Below are positions 34,608-42,205 of a stretch of 64,000 bases of DNA, in pieces (position 1 is the first letter of the stretch; every line of letters starts with the position of its first letter). Position numbers and translations under genes: made by a program. The stretch spans positions 124,001 through 188,000 of the forward strand of contig CAMTVQ010000001.1 in NCBI GenBank assembly GCA_947085255.1, in the 5' to 3' direction. The DNA is from CAMTVQ01 sp947085255 (lineage in GTDB: Bacteria > Bacteroidota > Bacteroidia > Sphingobacteriales > Sphingobacteriaceae). The notes beneath the pieces were generated by a model. That model worked only from the letters and a program-made list of their open reading frames with translations. It was not told the origin of the DNA and searched no databases.

Positions 34608-36503
34608 ATGAAATACTTGCACCATTATAGTAGCTTATTGCTGGCAATTAGTTTGCCTGTAGCTGCTTTGGCGCAATCTGTTACGTTGCAAGAAGTAACC
34701 GTGCAATCCAATCGTATCAATCAATTTTCGTCGGGTATAAAAACCGAAGTAATAGACTCTGCAATTATAGCGACCTATCAAAATAGTACTCTCACCGATT
34801 TACTGGCGGAACAAAGTCCTGTTTTTGTAAAAAACTATGGTTCGGGTGGTTTGGCAACTAGCTCGTTTAGAGGTGCAGGTGCAGGGCATACCGCCGTAGT
34901 GTGGAATGGCTTTAATTTGCAGAGTCCGTTAAATGGGCAAATTGATTTTTCTTTACTTCCAGTAACAGCTGCCGATAATATTACCCTACAATATGGAGGT
35001 ACGGGCGCTTTGTGGGGTAGTGGTGCTGTGGGAGGTGTTATTCATTTACAAAACCAAACAACATTTAATAAGGGTTTGCGGGCGGGAGTACAGCTTTCGG
35101 GAGGTAGTTTTGGGCGGCAGCAACAAAGTGTACAACTAAGTTATGGTACTGCTAAAGTGAGTTTAAGCACCAAAGGATACCGCCAATACGCCGAAAATGA
35201 TTTTACCTTTTACAATACAGCTAAAGAAAGTACGCCTTTGCAGCGGCAAATACATGCCCAATCTCAGGTGCTGGGATTCATGCAACAGGCAGATATGCAA
35301 CTTTCGGCGAAGCAACAAGTGGGCGTAACCTATTGGTACCAGCAAGCCGACCGTAATTTACCACCAACAATGGCACAATTAATAAGCCAAGCCAAGCAGC
35401 AAGATGTTTTTCATCGGGTATTTGCTACCTATAAGCATACGGCACGGCGCAGTATTGTTTTTGTGCGCTCGGCCTATTTTAGCGAATTGTTGAATTTTAC
35501 AGATAGTGCCAGCGCTATCTATTCGGATAATAGGGCATACACAACTATTGGCGAAACGGAGTTACGCTACAGTATTGCAACAAATCATACGGTTACGGCT
35601 GGTATAAATTATACCTATGCACAAGCTATATCAAATGGATTTGCAGCGCAGCAACATCAGCAACGTGCGGCGGTATTCGCAGCCTATACACTTATAGCCT
35701 TTACCAATAGATTAAAAGCTAGTGTATCCGCACGTAAAGAATGGATTACCCAGCAACAAGGTGCATTTACGTATGCTGCGGGTGCCGAGTATGCTTTGGC
35801 AAAAACAATTACCATAAAGGGTAATATAGCTAAAGTGTATCGTGTGCCTACGTTCAACGATTTGTATTGGACACCAGGCGGCAACCCCAACTTAGTGCCT
35901 GAGGATGGTTTTAGCGAAGATGTGGGTATGAAAATCATGCTTATAAATACCGCTAAAACAGCACTCAGCTTTGAACCTACGGTGTTCAATCGAAATGTAA
36001 ACAACTGGATTATTTGGCTGCCCGAAACGTTTTATTGGTCGCCAACCAATATTATGCAGGTATGGAGCAGGGGTGTAGAAACAAAATCGGCCTTTAGCTA
36101 CCTGCACAAAAAATGGCTACTAAAGGTGCAAGTATTTACCAATTATGTGCGCTCTACCAATAGTCGATTGAAAACAATAGGCGATGCATCCTTGGGCAAG
36201 CAACTTATTTATGTGCCTATATACAGTGCGCAAGCCACGTTTACGCTTCAGTATGCCACTTGGAGTTTGCTGTACAACCATACCTATACGGGCTATACCT
36301 ACTCGGCAACCGATCATTCGGCGTATTTGCTGCCATATTATTTGGTAAATGCACGATTAACCAAACGTTTTGCAGTAAAAAAACAAACCCTCGCTGCTTT
36401 TGCAGCAGTAAACAATGCATTTAATACGCGCTATCAAGTATTGGTAAATAGGGCTATGCCTTTGCGCAATTATCAATTCGGAATTTCTTATCACTTAAAT
36501 TAA
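34608..36503 (+). CDS. btuB: TonB-dependent receptor, BtuB-like
   Basis: A 631-residue outer-membrane receptor. Signal peptide about 1-23; a plug domain (about 30-150) with LQEVTVQSNRI, LAEQSPVFVKNYGSGGLATSSFRGAG and GALWGSGAVGGVIHLQ; and a beta-barrel with the expected C-terminal aromatic-rich end (LRNYQFGISYHLN). The size is like E. coli BtuB and shorter than SusC. It has no SusC-like N-terminal extension. With a cobalamin riboswitch 1 kb upstream it is very likely the vitamin B12 receptor, using TonB energy. A 24-base gap separates it from the preceding gene. Confidence 0.85.
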   Translation: MKYLHHYSSLLLAISLPVAALAQSVTLQEVTVQSNRINQFSSGIKTEVIDSAIIATYQNSTLTDLLAEQSPVFVKNYGSGGLATSSFRGAGAGHTAVVWNGFNLQSPLNGQIDFSLLPVTAADNITLQYGGTGALWGSGAVGGVIHLQNQTTFNKGLRAGVQLSGGSFGRQQQSVQLSYGTAKVSLSTKGYRQYAENDFTFYNTAKESTPLQRQIHAQSQVLGFMQQADMQLSAKQQVGVTYWYQQADRNLPPTMAQLISQAKQQDVFHRVFATYKHTARRSIVFVRSAYFSELLNFTDSASAIYSDNRAYTTIGETELRYSIATNHTVTAGINYTYAQAISNGFAAQQHQQRAAVFAAYTLIAFTNRLKASVSARKEWITQQQGAFTYAAGAEYALAKTITIKGNIAKVYRVPTFNDLYWTPGGNPNLVPEDGFSEDVGMKIMLINTAKTALSFEPTVFNRNVNNWIIWLPETFYWSPTNIMQVWSRGVETKSAFSYLHKKWLLKVQVFTNYVRSTNSRLKTIGDASLGKQLIYVPIYSAQATFTLQYATWSLLYNHTYTGYTYSATDHSAYLLPYYLVNARLTKRFAVKKQTLAAFAAVNNAFNTRYQVLVNRAMPLRNYQFGISYHLN

Positions 36504-36514
36504 CCCCAAAAACA

Positions 36515-37471
36515 ATGAAAAAATCAATTATTTTACTCTCTGCAGTAGCTTGTTTAGCTTCAGCAACCTACGCACAACGTGTTTCTACCTTTGATGATTT
36601 AGTATTACCAGCAGATTCGTTTTACAACGGACAAGACCAAAAAGGAGCATTTAAAAGCGGAGATGCCCATTTTGAATGTAAATACGATACCGCTTTTGGT
36701 GGATATTGGGCAGCAGGTTTTGCTTTAAGCAACAAAAAAGACAGTACTAGTGCGGGTTTTTTAAATCAGTACAGTGCAATTACGGCAACCGGACTAAATT
36801 CTGCCAATTATGTAATCGGTCAGCAAAATGCGGTAATTAAAATTGATTCGGCAGTACGTTCGTTACCCTTAAAAGGAGTATTTATTACCAATAGCACGTA
36901 CGCAGCTTTGAGCATGAAAAATGGCGATAGTTTTGCCAAAAAATTTGGCGGTAGTACGGGTAACGATCCCGATTTCTTTTTATTAACCATCCGCAAGTTG
37001 GGTACATTGGCAAGTCCTGTTGTAACCTTCTATTTAGCAGATTACCGTTCTATAGATAACAACCAAGATTATATCGTAAAAGATTGGACGTTTGTAGATC
37101 TTTCGAGCTTAGGAGCTGCGGATAGCTTACAATTTACGCTTACTTCAAGTGATATTGGTGCTTTTGGCATGAATACACCTGCTTATTTTGCCTTAGATAA
37201 TTTTAACTCAGCAGCAACTGCATCGGTACGTAACCGTGCTACATTTGCGGCTCAGGTATGGCCTAATCCAGCTACTAACGTGGTAAATGTTGTACTTCCG
37301 GTTGCACAAGCACAAGCAATCATTCGTGATATTACAGGTAAAGAAGTACTAAGCACTATAATTACGCAAGGTGCTAATACGCTTGATATTGCCGCATTGC
37401 CTACAGGAGTATATGTGCTTAGCTTACAAACAGCTGATGCATTGTTTACCCAAAAACTAATCAAACAATAA
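36515..37471 (+). CDS. DUF4465 domain protein with T9SS sorting domain
   Basis: A 318-residue exported protein. Signal peptide about 1-20 (ATYAQRV); DUF4465 domain (about 25-230) with FDDLVLPADSFYNG, FGGYWAAGFALSNKKDST, LNQYSAITA and YFALDNFN; and a T9SS type A sorting domain (about 245-318) with VWPNPATNVVNVVLP, RDITGKEVL and ALPTGVYVLSLQT. DUF4465 proteins are seen in B12-acquisition loci of Bacteroidota, where the domain is implicated in cobalamin binding. The start follows the btuB-like stop by 11 bases. Confidence 0.85.
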   Translation: MKKSIILLSAVACLASATYAQRVSTFDDLVLPADSFYNGQDQKGAFKSGDAHFECKYDTAFGGYWAAGFALSNKKDSTSAGFLNQYSAITATGLNSANYVIGQQNAVIKIDSAVRSLPLKGVFITNSTYAALSMKNGDSFAKKFGGSTGNDPDFFLLTIRKLGTLASPVVTFYLADYRSIDNNQDYIVKDWTFVDLSSLGAADSLQFTLTSSDIGAFGMNTPAYFALDNFNSAATASVRNRATFAAQVWPNPATNVVNVVLPVAQAQAIIRDITGKEVLSTIITQGANTLDIAALPTGVYVLSLQTADALFTQKLIKQ

Positions 37472-37480
37472 TTTAGGTAC

Positions 37481-37526
37481 AAATGGGGTGTCGCCCTGAG
37501 CGAAGTCGAAGGGCTACACCCCATTT
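37481..37526. repeat. Palindromic repeat (CTGAGCGAAGTCGAAG type) inside the B12 operon
   Basis: AAATGGGGTGT (37481-37491) pairs exactly with ACACCCCATTT (37516-37526), and inside it GCCCT pairs with AGGGC around the loop GAGCGAAGTCGA. The core resembles the repeats at 25731-25824. The hairpin lies between the DUF4465 stop and the next start and has no long T-run; it could lower expression of the downstream genes or protect mRNA ends. Confidence 0.75.
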
Positions 37527-37539
37527 ATTTACACCAATC

Positions 37540-38508
37540 ATGCAAAAGCAATTTCTTCTGATTCTCTTTTTACTTACCCATAGCATAGCTACACAGGCGC
37601 AATTTGCTCCTGCGGCTGGGCAACCAGGTAGCACAGCTATTGCACAGGATAGTAATTTGATAGGCGCATGGGCTACATCGTGTACAGTAACCAGAGGATT
37701 TCGTGATATAAGTACCCCTGATAGTGGCTATACAAACGTAGGTACAGAAGCCGCTGCTATTGGCAAAGCAGGAGAAAATGGGGTAATTAGTTTGGGTGAT
37801 GGAGGTGCAGCTGTTTTGCAATTCGAAAGCCCTATAACTGATGGACAAGGATTTGATTTTGCAGTATTTGAAAATAGTTTTGATGAACGCTTTTTAGAAC
37901 TGGCATTTGTAGAAGTAAGCTCTGATGGGCAAAATTTCTATCGTTTTGCGGCAACATCACTTACGCAAGATAGCGTACAAATTGGTCCATTCGATTATAT
38001 AGAACCTACGCATATCAATAATTTAGCGGGTAAATACCGCGCAGGCTTTGGCGTACCATTCGATTTGGCAGAGCTGGCTAATACCTCAGGGTTAAATATT
38101 AATGCTGTTACCCATGTGAAAATTATAGATGTGGTAGGTAGTATTAACCCGCAGTACGCAAGGTACGATAGCCAAGGAAATGCCATTAACGACCCTTGGC
38201 CAACCAACTTCCCATCCAGCGGATTTGATTTGGACGCCGTTGCCGTATTGCATCAAGCTACTACTGGCATGGTAGATGTATCTGCGCAAAACGTAGCGAT
38301 ATACCCAAACCCTGTACAGCACCAAATCAATTTTACCAAAGCATTAAGTGGTACTGTGCAAATAATAGATATTACAGGAAAGCGGGTAATAGAAACGCAA
38401 CTCGATACTGCTTTTTTAGTAGATGTATCGGCGCTACATGCTGGTTACTACGCGCTACGTTATATTTACTCAGATGGCGTGTATCAAACACTATTTATAA
38501 AACAATAA
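37540..38508 (+). CDS. B12-locus secreted protein, paralogue of the first gene, with T9SS sorting domain
   Basis: A 322-residue exported protein. ATG 37540 begins MQKQFLLILFLLTHSIATQA, a clear signal peptide; the longer frame from 37483 lies in the palindrome and is rejected. The body has GVISLGDGGAAVLQFESPI, GQGFDFAVFENSF, FVEVSSDGQNFYRF and FPSSGFDLDAVAVLHQ, all parallel to 33690-34583 (GFDFTVFEN, MSVSASNDGITWFDF, ADLDAIAAIWQ). A C-terminal T9SS sorting domain (about 250-322: AIYPNPVQHQINF, DITGKRVIE, LHAGYYALRY) follows. Predicted surface protein of the B12 system; function unknown. Confidence 0.8.
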   Translation: MQKQFLLILFLLTHSIATQAQFAPAAGQPGSTAIAQDSNLIGAWATSCTVTRGFRDISTPDSGYTNVGTEAAAIGKAGENGVISLGDGGAAVLQFESPITDGQGFDFAVFENSFDERFLELAFVEVSSDGQNFYRFAATSLTQDSVQIGPFDYIEPTHINNLAGKYRAGFGVPFDLAELANTSGLNINAVTHVKIIDVVGSINPQYARYDSQGNAINDPWPTNFPSSGFDLDAVAVLHQATTGMVDVSAQNVAIYPNPVQHQINFTKALSGTVQIIDITGKRVIETQLDTAFLVDVSALHAGYYALRYIYSDGVYQTLFIKQ

Positions 38509-38518
38509 AAATAGGACT

Positions 38519-39589
38519 ATGGGTTATCGGTTATCAGTTATCAGTTGTCAGTTATCGGTTATCAGTTATCGGTTAATACTTTTTTCTTTTTTCTTGGTTT
38601 CGTGTATTAGCGATAAACCCGAAATAATCGCCCCTCAGCCTGTTACATTGGTGGATACAGGAGGCGTGTATATTACCAACGAGGGTAATTTTCAGTTTGG
38701 TAATGCCGCTGTAAGTTATTTCAATACGCTGGATAGCTCCTTTGCCGAAAATATATTTAAAACGGTAAATAATCGCCCATTAGGTGATGTATGCCAAAGT
38801 ATGTGTTTTTTCAACAAAAAAGCCTACATCGTAGTCAACAATTCGGGTAAAATAGAAGTGGTAGATGCAAAAACCTTTACCAGTACCGGAACCATAAAAG
38901 GGCTTACCTCGCCGCGTTACTTTTTACCAGTAAGCAATGCCAAAGCGTATGTTACAGATTTATACAGCAACAGTATTGCCGTAATTAATTTAAACACATT
39001 GAGCAAAACGGGTAGTATTACTTGCCCTGGTTGGACAGAAGAACTGCTGATTGCCCATAACAAAGCTTACATTACCAATGTACAACGCGATAAGCTCTAT
39101 ATTGTAAATATAGCTACGGATGTATTGGAAGATAGCATTGCAATAGGATATGGTGCTGCAAGCATTTGTGCAGATAAGTTTGGAAAATTATGGGTGCTGT
39201 GCATTGGCGACAATGCCAAAAAAATACCTGCCAGCTTATACAAAATAGAACCATTGACAAAAGCAGTAGAACAAACATTTTCTTTTGCCGCCACCGCAGC
39301 TACATCGCGCTTGCGCATAAATGGCAGCAACGATACACTGTATTTTTTAAATAATGGGGTGATGCAATTGCCCATTGCTGCCCAAAGTTTGCCCACTACG
39401 CCTTTAATTGCTGCTTCAGGACGCAATTTATATGGCTTGGGTATAAACCCAGCCACGAGTGATATTTACGTTTCGGATGCGGTTGATTATGTGCAAAAAG
39501 GATTAGTATTGGTGTATACTTCCCAAGGTAAGCTGTTGCGTAGCTTTAAGGCAGGCATTATTCCGGGTGATTTTTACTTTACCAACTAA
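38519..39589 (+). CDS. BtuG-like beta-propeller surface lipoprotein
   Basis: A 356-residue protein with a lipobox (SFFLVSC, Cys at about 28) and a YncE/YVTN-like beta-propeller (about 45-350): VYITNEGNFQFGNAAVSYF, GKIEVVDAKTF, KAYVTDLYSNSIAVINL, KLYIVNIATDVLEDSI, all repeats of about 40 residues. The start of the propeller matches the DUF5074 family. In Bacteroides the propeller lipoprotein BtuG caps BtuB and binds cobalamin very tightly; position, lipidation and fold support the same role here. The first 18 codons include seven tandem TTATC(A/G)G heptamers (38524-38572), an odd place for such repeats. Confidence 0.8.
   Translation: MGYRLSVISCQLSVISYRLILFSFFLVSCISDKPEIIAPQPVTLVDTGGVYITNEGNFQFGNAAVSYFNTLDSSFAENIFKTVNNRPLGDVCQSMCFFNKKAYIVVNNSGKIEVVDAKTFTSTGTIKGLTSPRYFLPVSNAKAYVTDLYSNSIAVINLNTLSKTGSITCPGWTEELLIAHNKAYITNVQRDKLYIVNIATDVLEDSIAIGYGAASICADKFGKLWVLCIGDNAKKIPASLYKIEPLTKAVEQTFSFAATAATSRLRINGSNDTLYFLNNGVMQLPIAAQSLPTTPLIAASGRNLYGLGINPATSDIYVSDAVDYVQKGLVLVYTSQGKLLRSFKAGIIPGDFYFTN
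38524..38572 (+). repeat. Seven tandem heptanucleotides within the BtuG-like signal peptide
   Basis: Units TTATCGG, TTATCAG, TTATCAG, TTGTCAG, TTATCGG, TTATCAG, TTATCGG run without interruption from 38524 to 38572, directly after the ATG and glycine codon, and encode most of the residues between Met and the hydrophobic core. Because the unit is 7 bases, gain or loss of one unit would shift the frame. Confidence 0.9.
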
Positions 39590-39590
39590 T

Positions 39591-39779
39591 ATGCCCCAGC
39601 ACGAAGCTAAAATATGCCCCAATTGTGGTGCTGCCTTTGAATGTAAAGCGGGTACCATACTTACCTGCCAATGCAATGGTATTGTGCTTAGCGATGCACA
39701 GAAAGACGCTCTGAAAAGCACCTATGCAGACGAATGTTTGTGTAGGGGGTGTTTGTTGGAAATAGAGGGCAACGCTTAG
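39591..39779 (+). CDS. Small cysteine-rich (CWC-type) protein
   Basis: A 62-residue protein starting 2 bases after the BtuG-like stop. Pairs of cysteines (CPNCGAAFEC, CQCNG, CLCRGCLLEI) suggest a small zinc-bound fold as in the cysteine-rich CWC family. There is no signal peptide, so it is cytoplasmic. Its place at the end of the B12 operon may be due to shared transcription only; function unknown. Confidence 0.7.
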   Translation: MPQHEAKICPNCGAAFECKAGTILTCQCNGIVLSDAQKDALKSTYADECLCRGCLLEIEGNA

Positions 39780-39853
39780 TCTTTATATTTTTCCCGATAT
39801 ATGCTATCGATTCGGTAATCATTTTGCTTCGAAATGCCCAGAATCCCGCTCTG

Positions 39854-40249
39854 TCATGATAAGTAAATCAAGATGAATATTGCTGTTATGTAAGTCCAGA
39901 ATATTGAGAACAAAACATGAATGGTTGTTTCTAATGGTTTCCCTTTCCAAGTTTTTGATGAGTAGCCAAAAAACTGGACGAGAAGCCTAAATAAAAAGAA
40001 TATTCCAAGTCCTAAAGAAATTCGTTTTCCAAGTGTCGTGCTGACAAGGTCGGTGGCTGATGTAAGACACAAAAGTCCTACAAGAAACAGCGTAAATGCA
40101 ATAAAGAAAGTATGCACATACATCATTTCTCTATTCACTATGCTCAATGTAGTTAGTTCTTGCTTCCAATTGAATTGTCTAGGAAAGATTGCGTGAACTA
40201 AGCCCAGCAGAATTAAACATAAACCTATTATTTTAAGATGTAACTCCAT
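39854..40249 (-). CDS. Small four-helix membrane protein
   Basis: A 131-residue protein with four hydrophobic segments (about 6-20, 45-63, 75-95, 108-130), with short polar loops such as FPRQFNWKQEL and YSSKTWKGKP. I recognise no named family. ATG 40249 (MELHLK) still lies inside the end of the upstream methyltransferase gene, an overlap of 17 bases, so it belongs to the tight operon 39854-42096. An ATG three codons earlier is an alternative. Confidence 0.65.
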   Translation of the reverse strand: MELHLKIIGLCLILLGLVHAIFPRQFNWKQELTTLSIVNREMMYVHTFFIAFTLFLVGLLCLTSATDLVSTTLGKRISLGLGIFFLFRLLVQFFGYSSKTWKGKPLETTIHVLFSIFWTYITAIFILIYLS

Positions 40250-40987
40250 TTTTGTCAAGGATAAAGGTTGTGATAAAAGGAGTGATTTTTATTTCTTCTA
40301 CAACTCGCAGTCCCGATGATTGAAATGCTTTAAGCCAACTTGCTTTTGAGTGAAAATGAAAAGCTCCGATATTGTAAGCTAAAAAATTTGCTGTGTCCCT
40401 TAAATGTTCGGTTACAATTATTTGTCCTGTCGCTGTTAATGCTCTGCGAAGTTCCTTAAAAAATGAATTTCTCTCATCATCGTTTCGTATTTCATGTGCA
40501 GAAAGTATTGCAAAAACCTTTTCAGTTGAATTGTCTTGTAAAGGCAAGTGATTTGTTTTTACCTGTTGTGTATTGGGAAATGGGGGATACGCTTTTCTTG
40601 CTCTCTTGATTGAAACCTCTGTATGTTTTGCAGGATCGTAAAAATCAAATACTACTAATTCTGAATTGGCAAACTTGCTTCTAAGTAAGTTACTTGTTTC
40701 GTCAAAGCCAGCGTTAATATTTACAATTTTTCCGTTTCCATTCATTGAAAGATTGTCTAACCACGAAAGTTTGTAAAGGTTAGAGAAGTCGTAGATGTAA
40801 AATGAAACCACCAACGAAATTAAAGTTGAACCAATAATTACAACCACCAAAATATCAGAAGCGGTACGAAGTGTCGCATTGAAATTGTTGCGAAGCAAAA
40901 GAAAAATACAATTGATGTGATTGCCAAAACATAGAATTGCCAGTTAAAACGAATGATGTTCCAAACTCCTTGAAATGGTTTTCTCAT
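40233..40987 (-). pseudogene. Membrane-anchored SAM methyltransferase with an apparent frameshift
   Basis: From 40898 (a TTG) to 40233 the frame encodes a methyltransferase-11-type Rossmann fold (GKIVNINAGFDETSNLL, AILSAHEIRNDDERNSF, GQIIVTEHLRDTANF) preceded by a membrane helix (DILVVVIIGSTLISLVVSFYI). A natural start exists at 40987: that ATG overlaps the TGA of the upstream DUF2071 gene (ATGA) and encodes MRKPFQGVWNIIRFNWQFY, then a helix, but the frame breaks near 40897-40910 in T-rich DNA and ends after 49 codons. Adding one T there joins the two parts in frame. Either a real one-base deletion or a sequencing error. Confidence 0.65.
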
Positions 40988-41727
40988 TTTTTCCATTGTT
41001 CAATTTTACCTTTTTTCCAGTAATAAGGAATGTTTTTAATGATGAAAGCATTTGCCAGTTTAGCATCCGTCAGTTTCATGTTATCTATGAATGAAAAATT
41101 GTAGTCAATAACTTTTACAGGCATTGGCTTCCAGTTGTCTCTAACGCCTTCAATGATTAGAATTTCTTTGTCAACTTGGTTGTAAGTGAATGTAAAAGGC
41201 AATGGTCCCGAAAATCTTCTTGCTTCTTTCCAATCGGTAAATGGCGAACCGTAGGGCAACGAAATGTTTTCATTGTCTGAATTGTCAATTAGTATTTTGA
41301 AACCTGATTTGGTTGAATTTATTTCTGTTGTTTCGTTCTGTATGTGTTGATTGATGTCGGTAGTTGTATAATTGTAATGAGTGAAAATGTTACCTAAAAG
41401 CTCCATTTTCTTTTTGTCTGTTTCCGATTTTAGAATATACAAACCTCTTAAATTTTTTCCTGCGTTGTTGGTGAACCGCACAAAAACACGATAACCAATT
41501 AGGAAAAAGTCGTTCCCTAACACTTTTGGAAAACCTTTTGGTCGCAATGCTTTTGTTTGAACCATAGCAACGGCAATAAAAGCCCATTTGTCGTTAAAAG
41601 TGTCTAACTCCAAACACTCTGGTATTAAATGTTGAATCTGTTCTTTTGGAATTGCAAAAGTGAACACAAGCGAACTTTCAAAAAACGCTTCAACTGCAAA
41701 CGGATGGTCCTTTAAAAATGAAAGCAT
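40984..41727 (-). CDS. DUF2071 (YqjF-like) family protein
   Basis: A 247-residue cytoplasmic protein resembling DUF2071/YqjF, a relative of the acetoacetate decarboxylase fold: LTFAIPKEQIQHLIPECLELDTF-like opening (here VFTFAIPKEQIQHLIPECLE), GYRVFVRFTN, LRGLYILKSETD, and SGPLPFTFTYNQVDKEILI. No enzymatic activity is known. It starts immediately after the DoxX-like stop (no gap) and its TGA overlaps the ATG of the methyltransferase (ATGA), so translation is coupled along the operon. Confidence 0.8.
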   Translation of the reverse strand: MLSFLKDHPFAVEAFFESSLVFTFAIPKEQIQHLIPECLELDTFNDKWAFIAVAMVQTKALRPKGFPKVLGNDFFLIGYRVFVRFTNNAGKNLRGLYILKSETDKKKMELLGNIFTHYNYTTTDINQHIQNETTEINSTKSGFKILIDNSDNENISLPYGSPFTDWKEARRFSGPLPFTFTYNQVDKEILIIEGVRDNWKPMPVKVIDYNFSFIDNMKLTDAKLANAFIIKNIPYYWKKGKIEQWKK

Positions 41728-42096
41728 CTAAGACTTTTTATTGAGGTGAAATTCGTTGTAATAAATTAAAAGGATAAACAGTAAAGCAAAAATTGAATTT
41801 GCTTTACCCCACATTAATAAGTCTGGCACAAGCACAAACTCCAAAACATTCATTGTCGCAATGATAAGAATTTGTGTCATAGCATTAAGGCGTGTCCATA
41901 ACCCACTTAAAATCCATATTGCCATACCGATCTCTGAAAGACCAATTAAAATTGTCAAAGGTCGTGAGTAGTTATCGCCTAAAATTTGTCCAACAATTTG
42001 TTGATGTCGAGGCACAAGATTAAGCACCTTGCAGAAAAGTCCGTTAGCAATCCAAATAGTCGCTATGAAGTAGTTTATTAGTTTGTGTTTTGTCAT
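41728..42096 (-). CDS. DoxX-like membrane protein
   Basis: A 122-residue protein with four hydrophobic segments and the DoxX-like pattern YFIATIWIANGLFCKVL, then LIGLSEIGMAIWIL and ATMNVLEFVLVPDLLMWG. ATG 42096 is chosen; the frame could open at a TTG at 42117. First gene of an operon of four with zero or negative spacing (DoxX, DUF2071, methyltransferase, small membrane protein). DoxX-like proteins are quinone- or redox-linked in some species; not shown here. Confidence 0.78.
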   Translation of the reverse strand: MTKHKLINYFIATIWIANGLFCKVLNLVPRHQQIVGQILGDNYSRPLTILIGLSEIGMAIWILSGLWTRLNAMTQILIIATMNVLEFVLVPDLLMWGKANSIFALLFILLIYYNEFHLNKKS

Positions 42097-42205
42097 GTCA
42101 GTAGGTGTCAAGTTCAAAGGCGTTTAATAATGTAGTATAAGTGCATTATTAAGTTTAGTTCATACATTTTACAGCAATATATTATCTTCGAAAGTATTAA
42201 AATTT

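Noticed and set aside
39854..42096. Reading the four-gene operon as a defence system
   Set aside because: DoxX-like, DUF2071 and a lone methyltransferase are not known defence components; no nuclease, helicase or sensing domain accompanies them.
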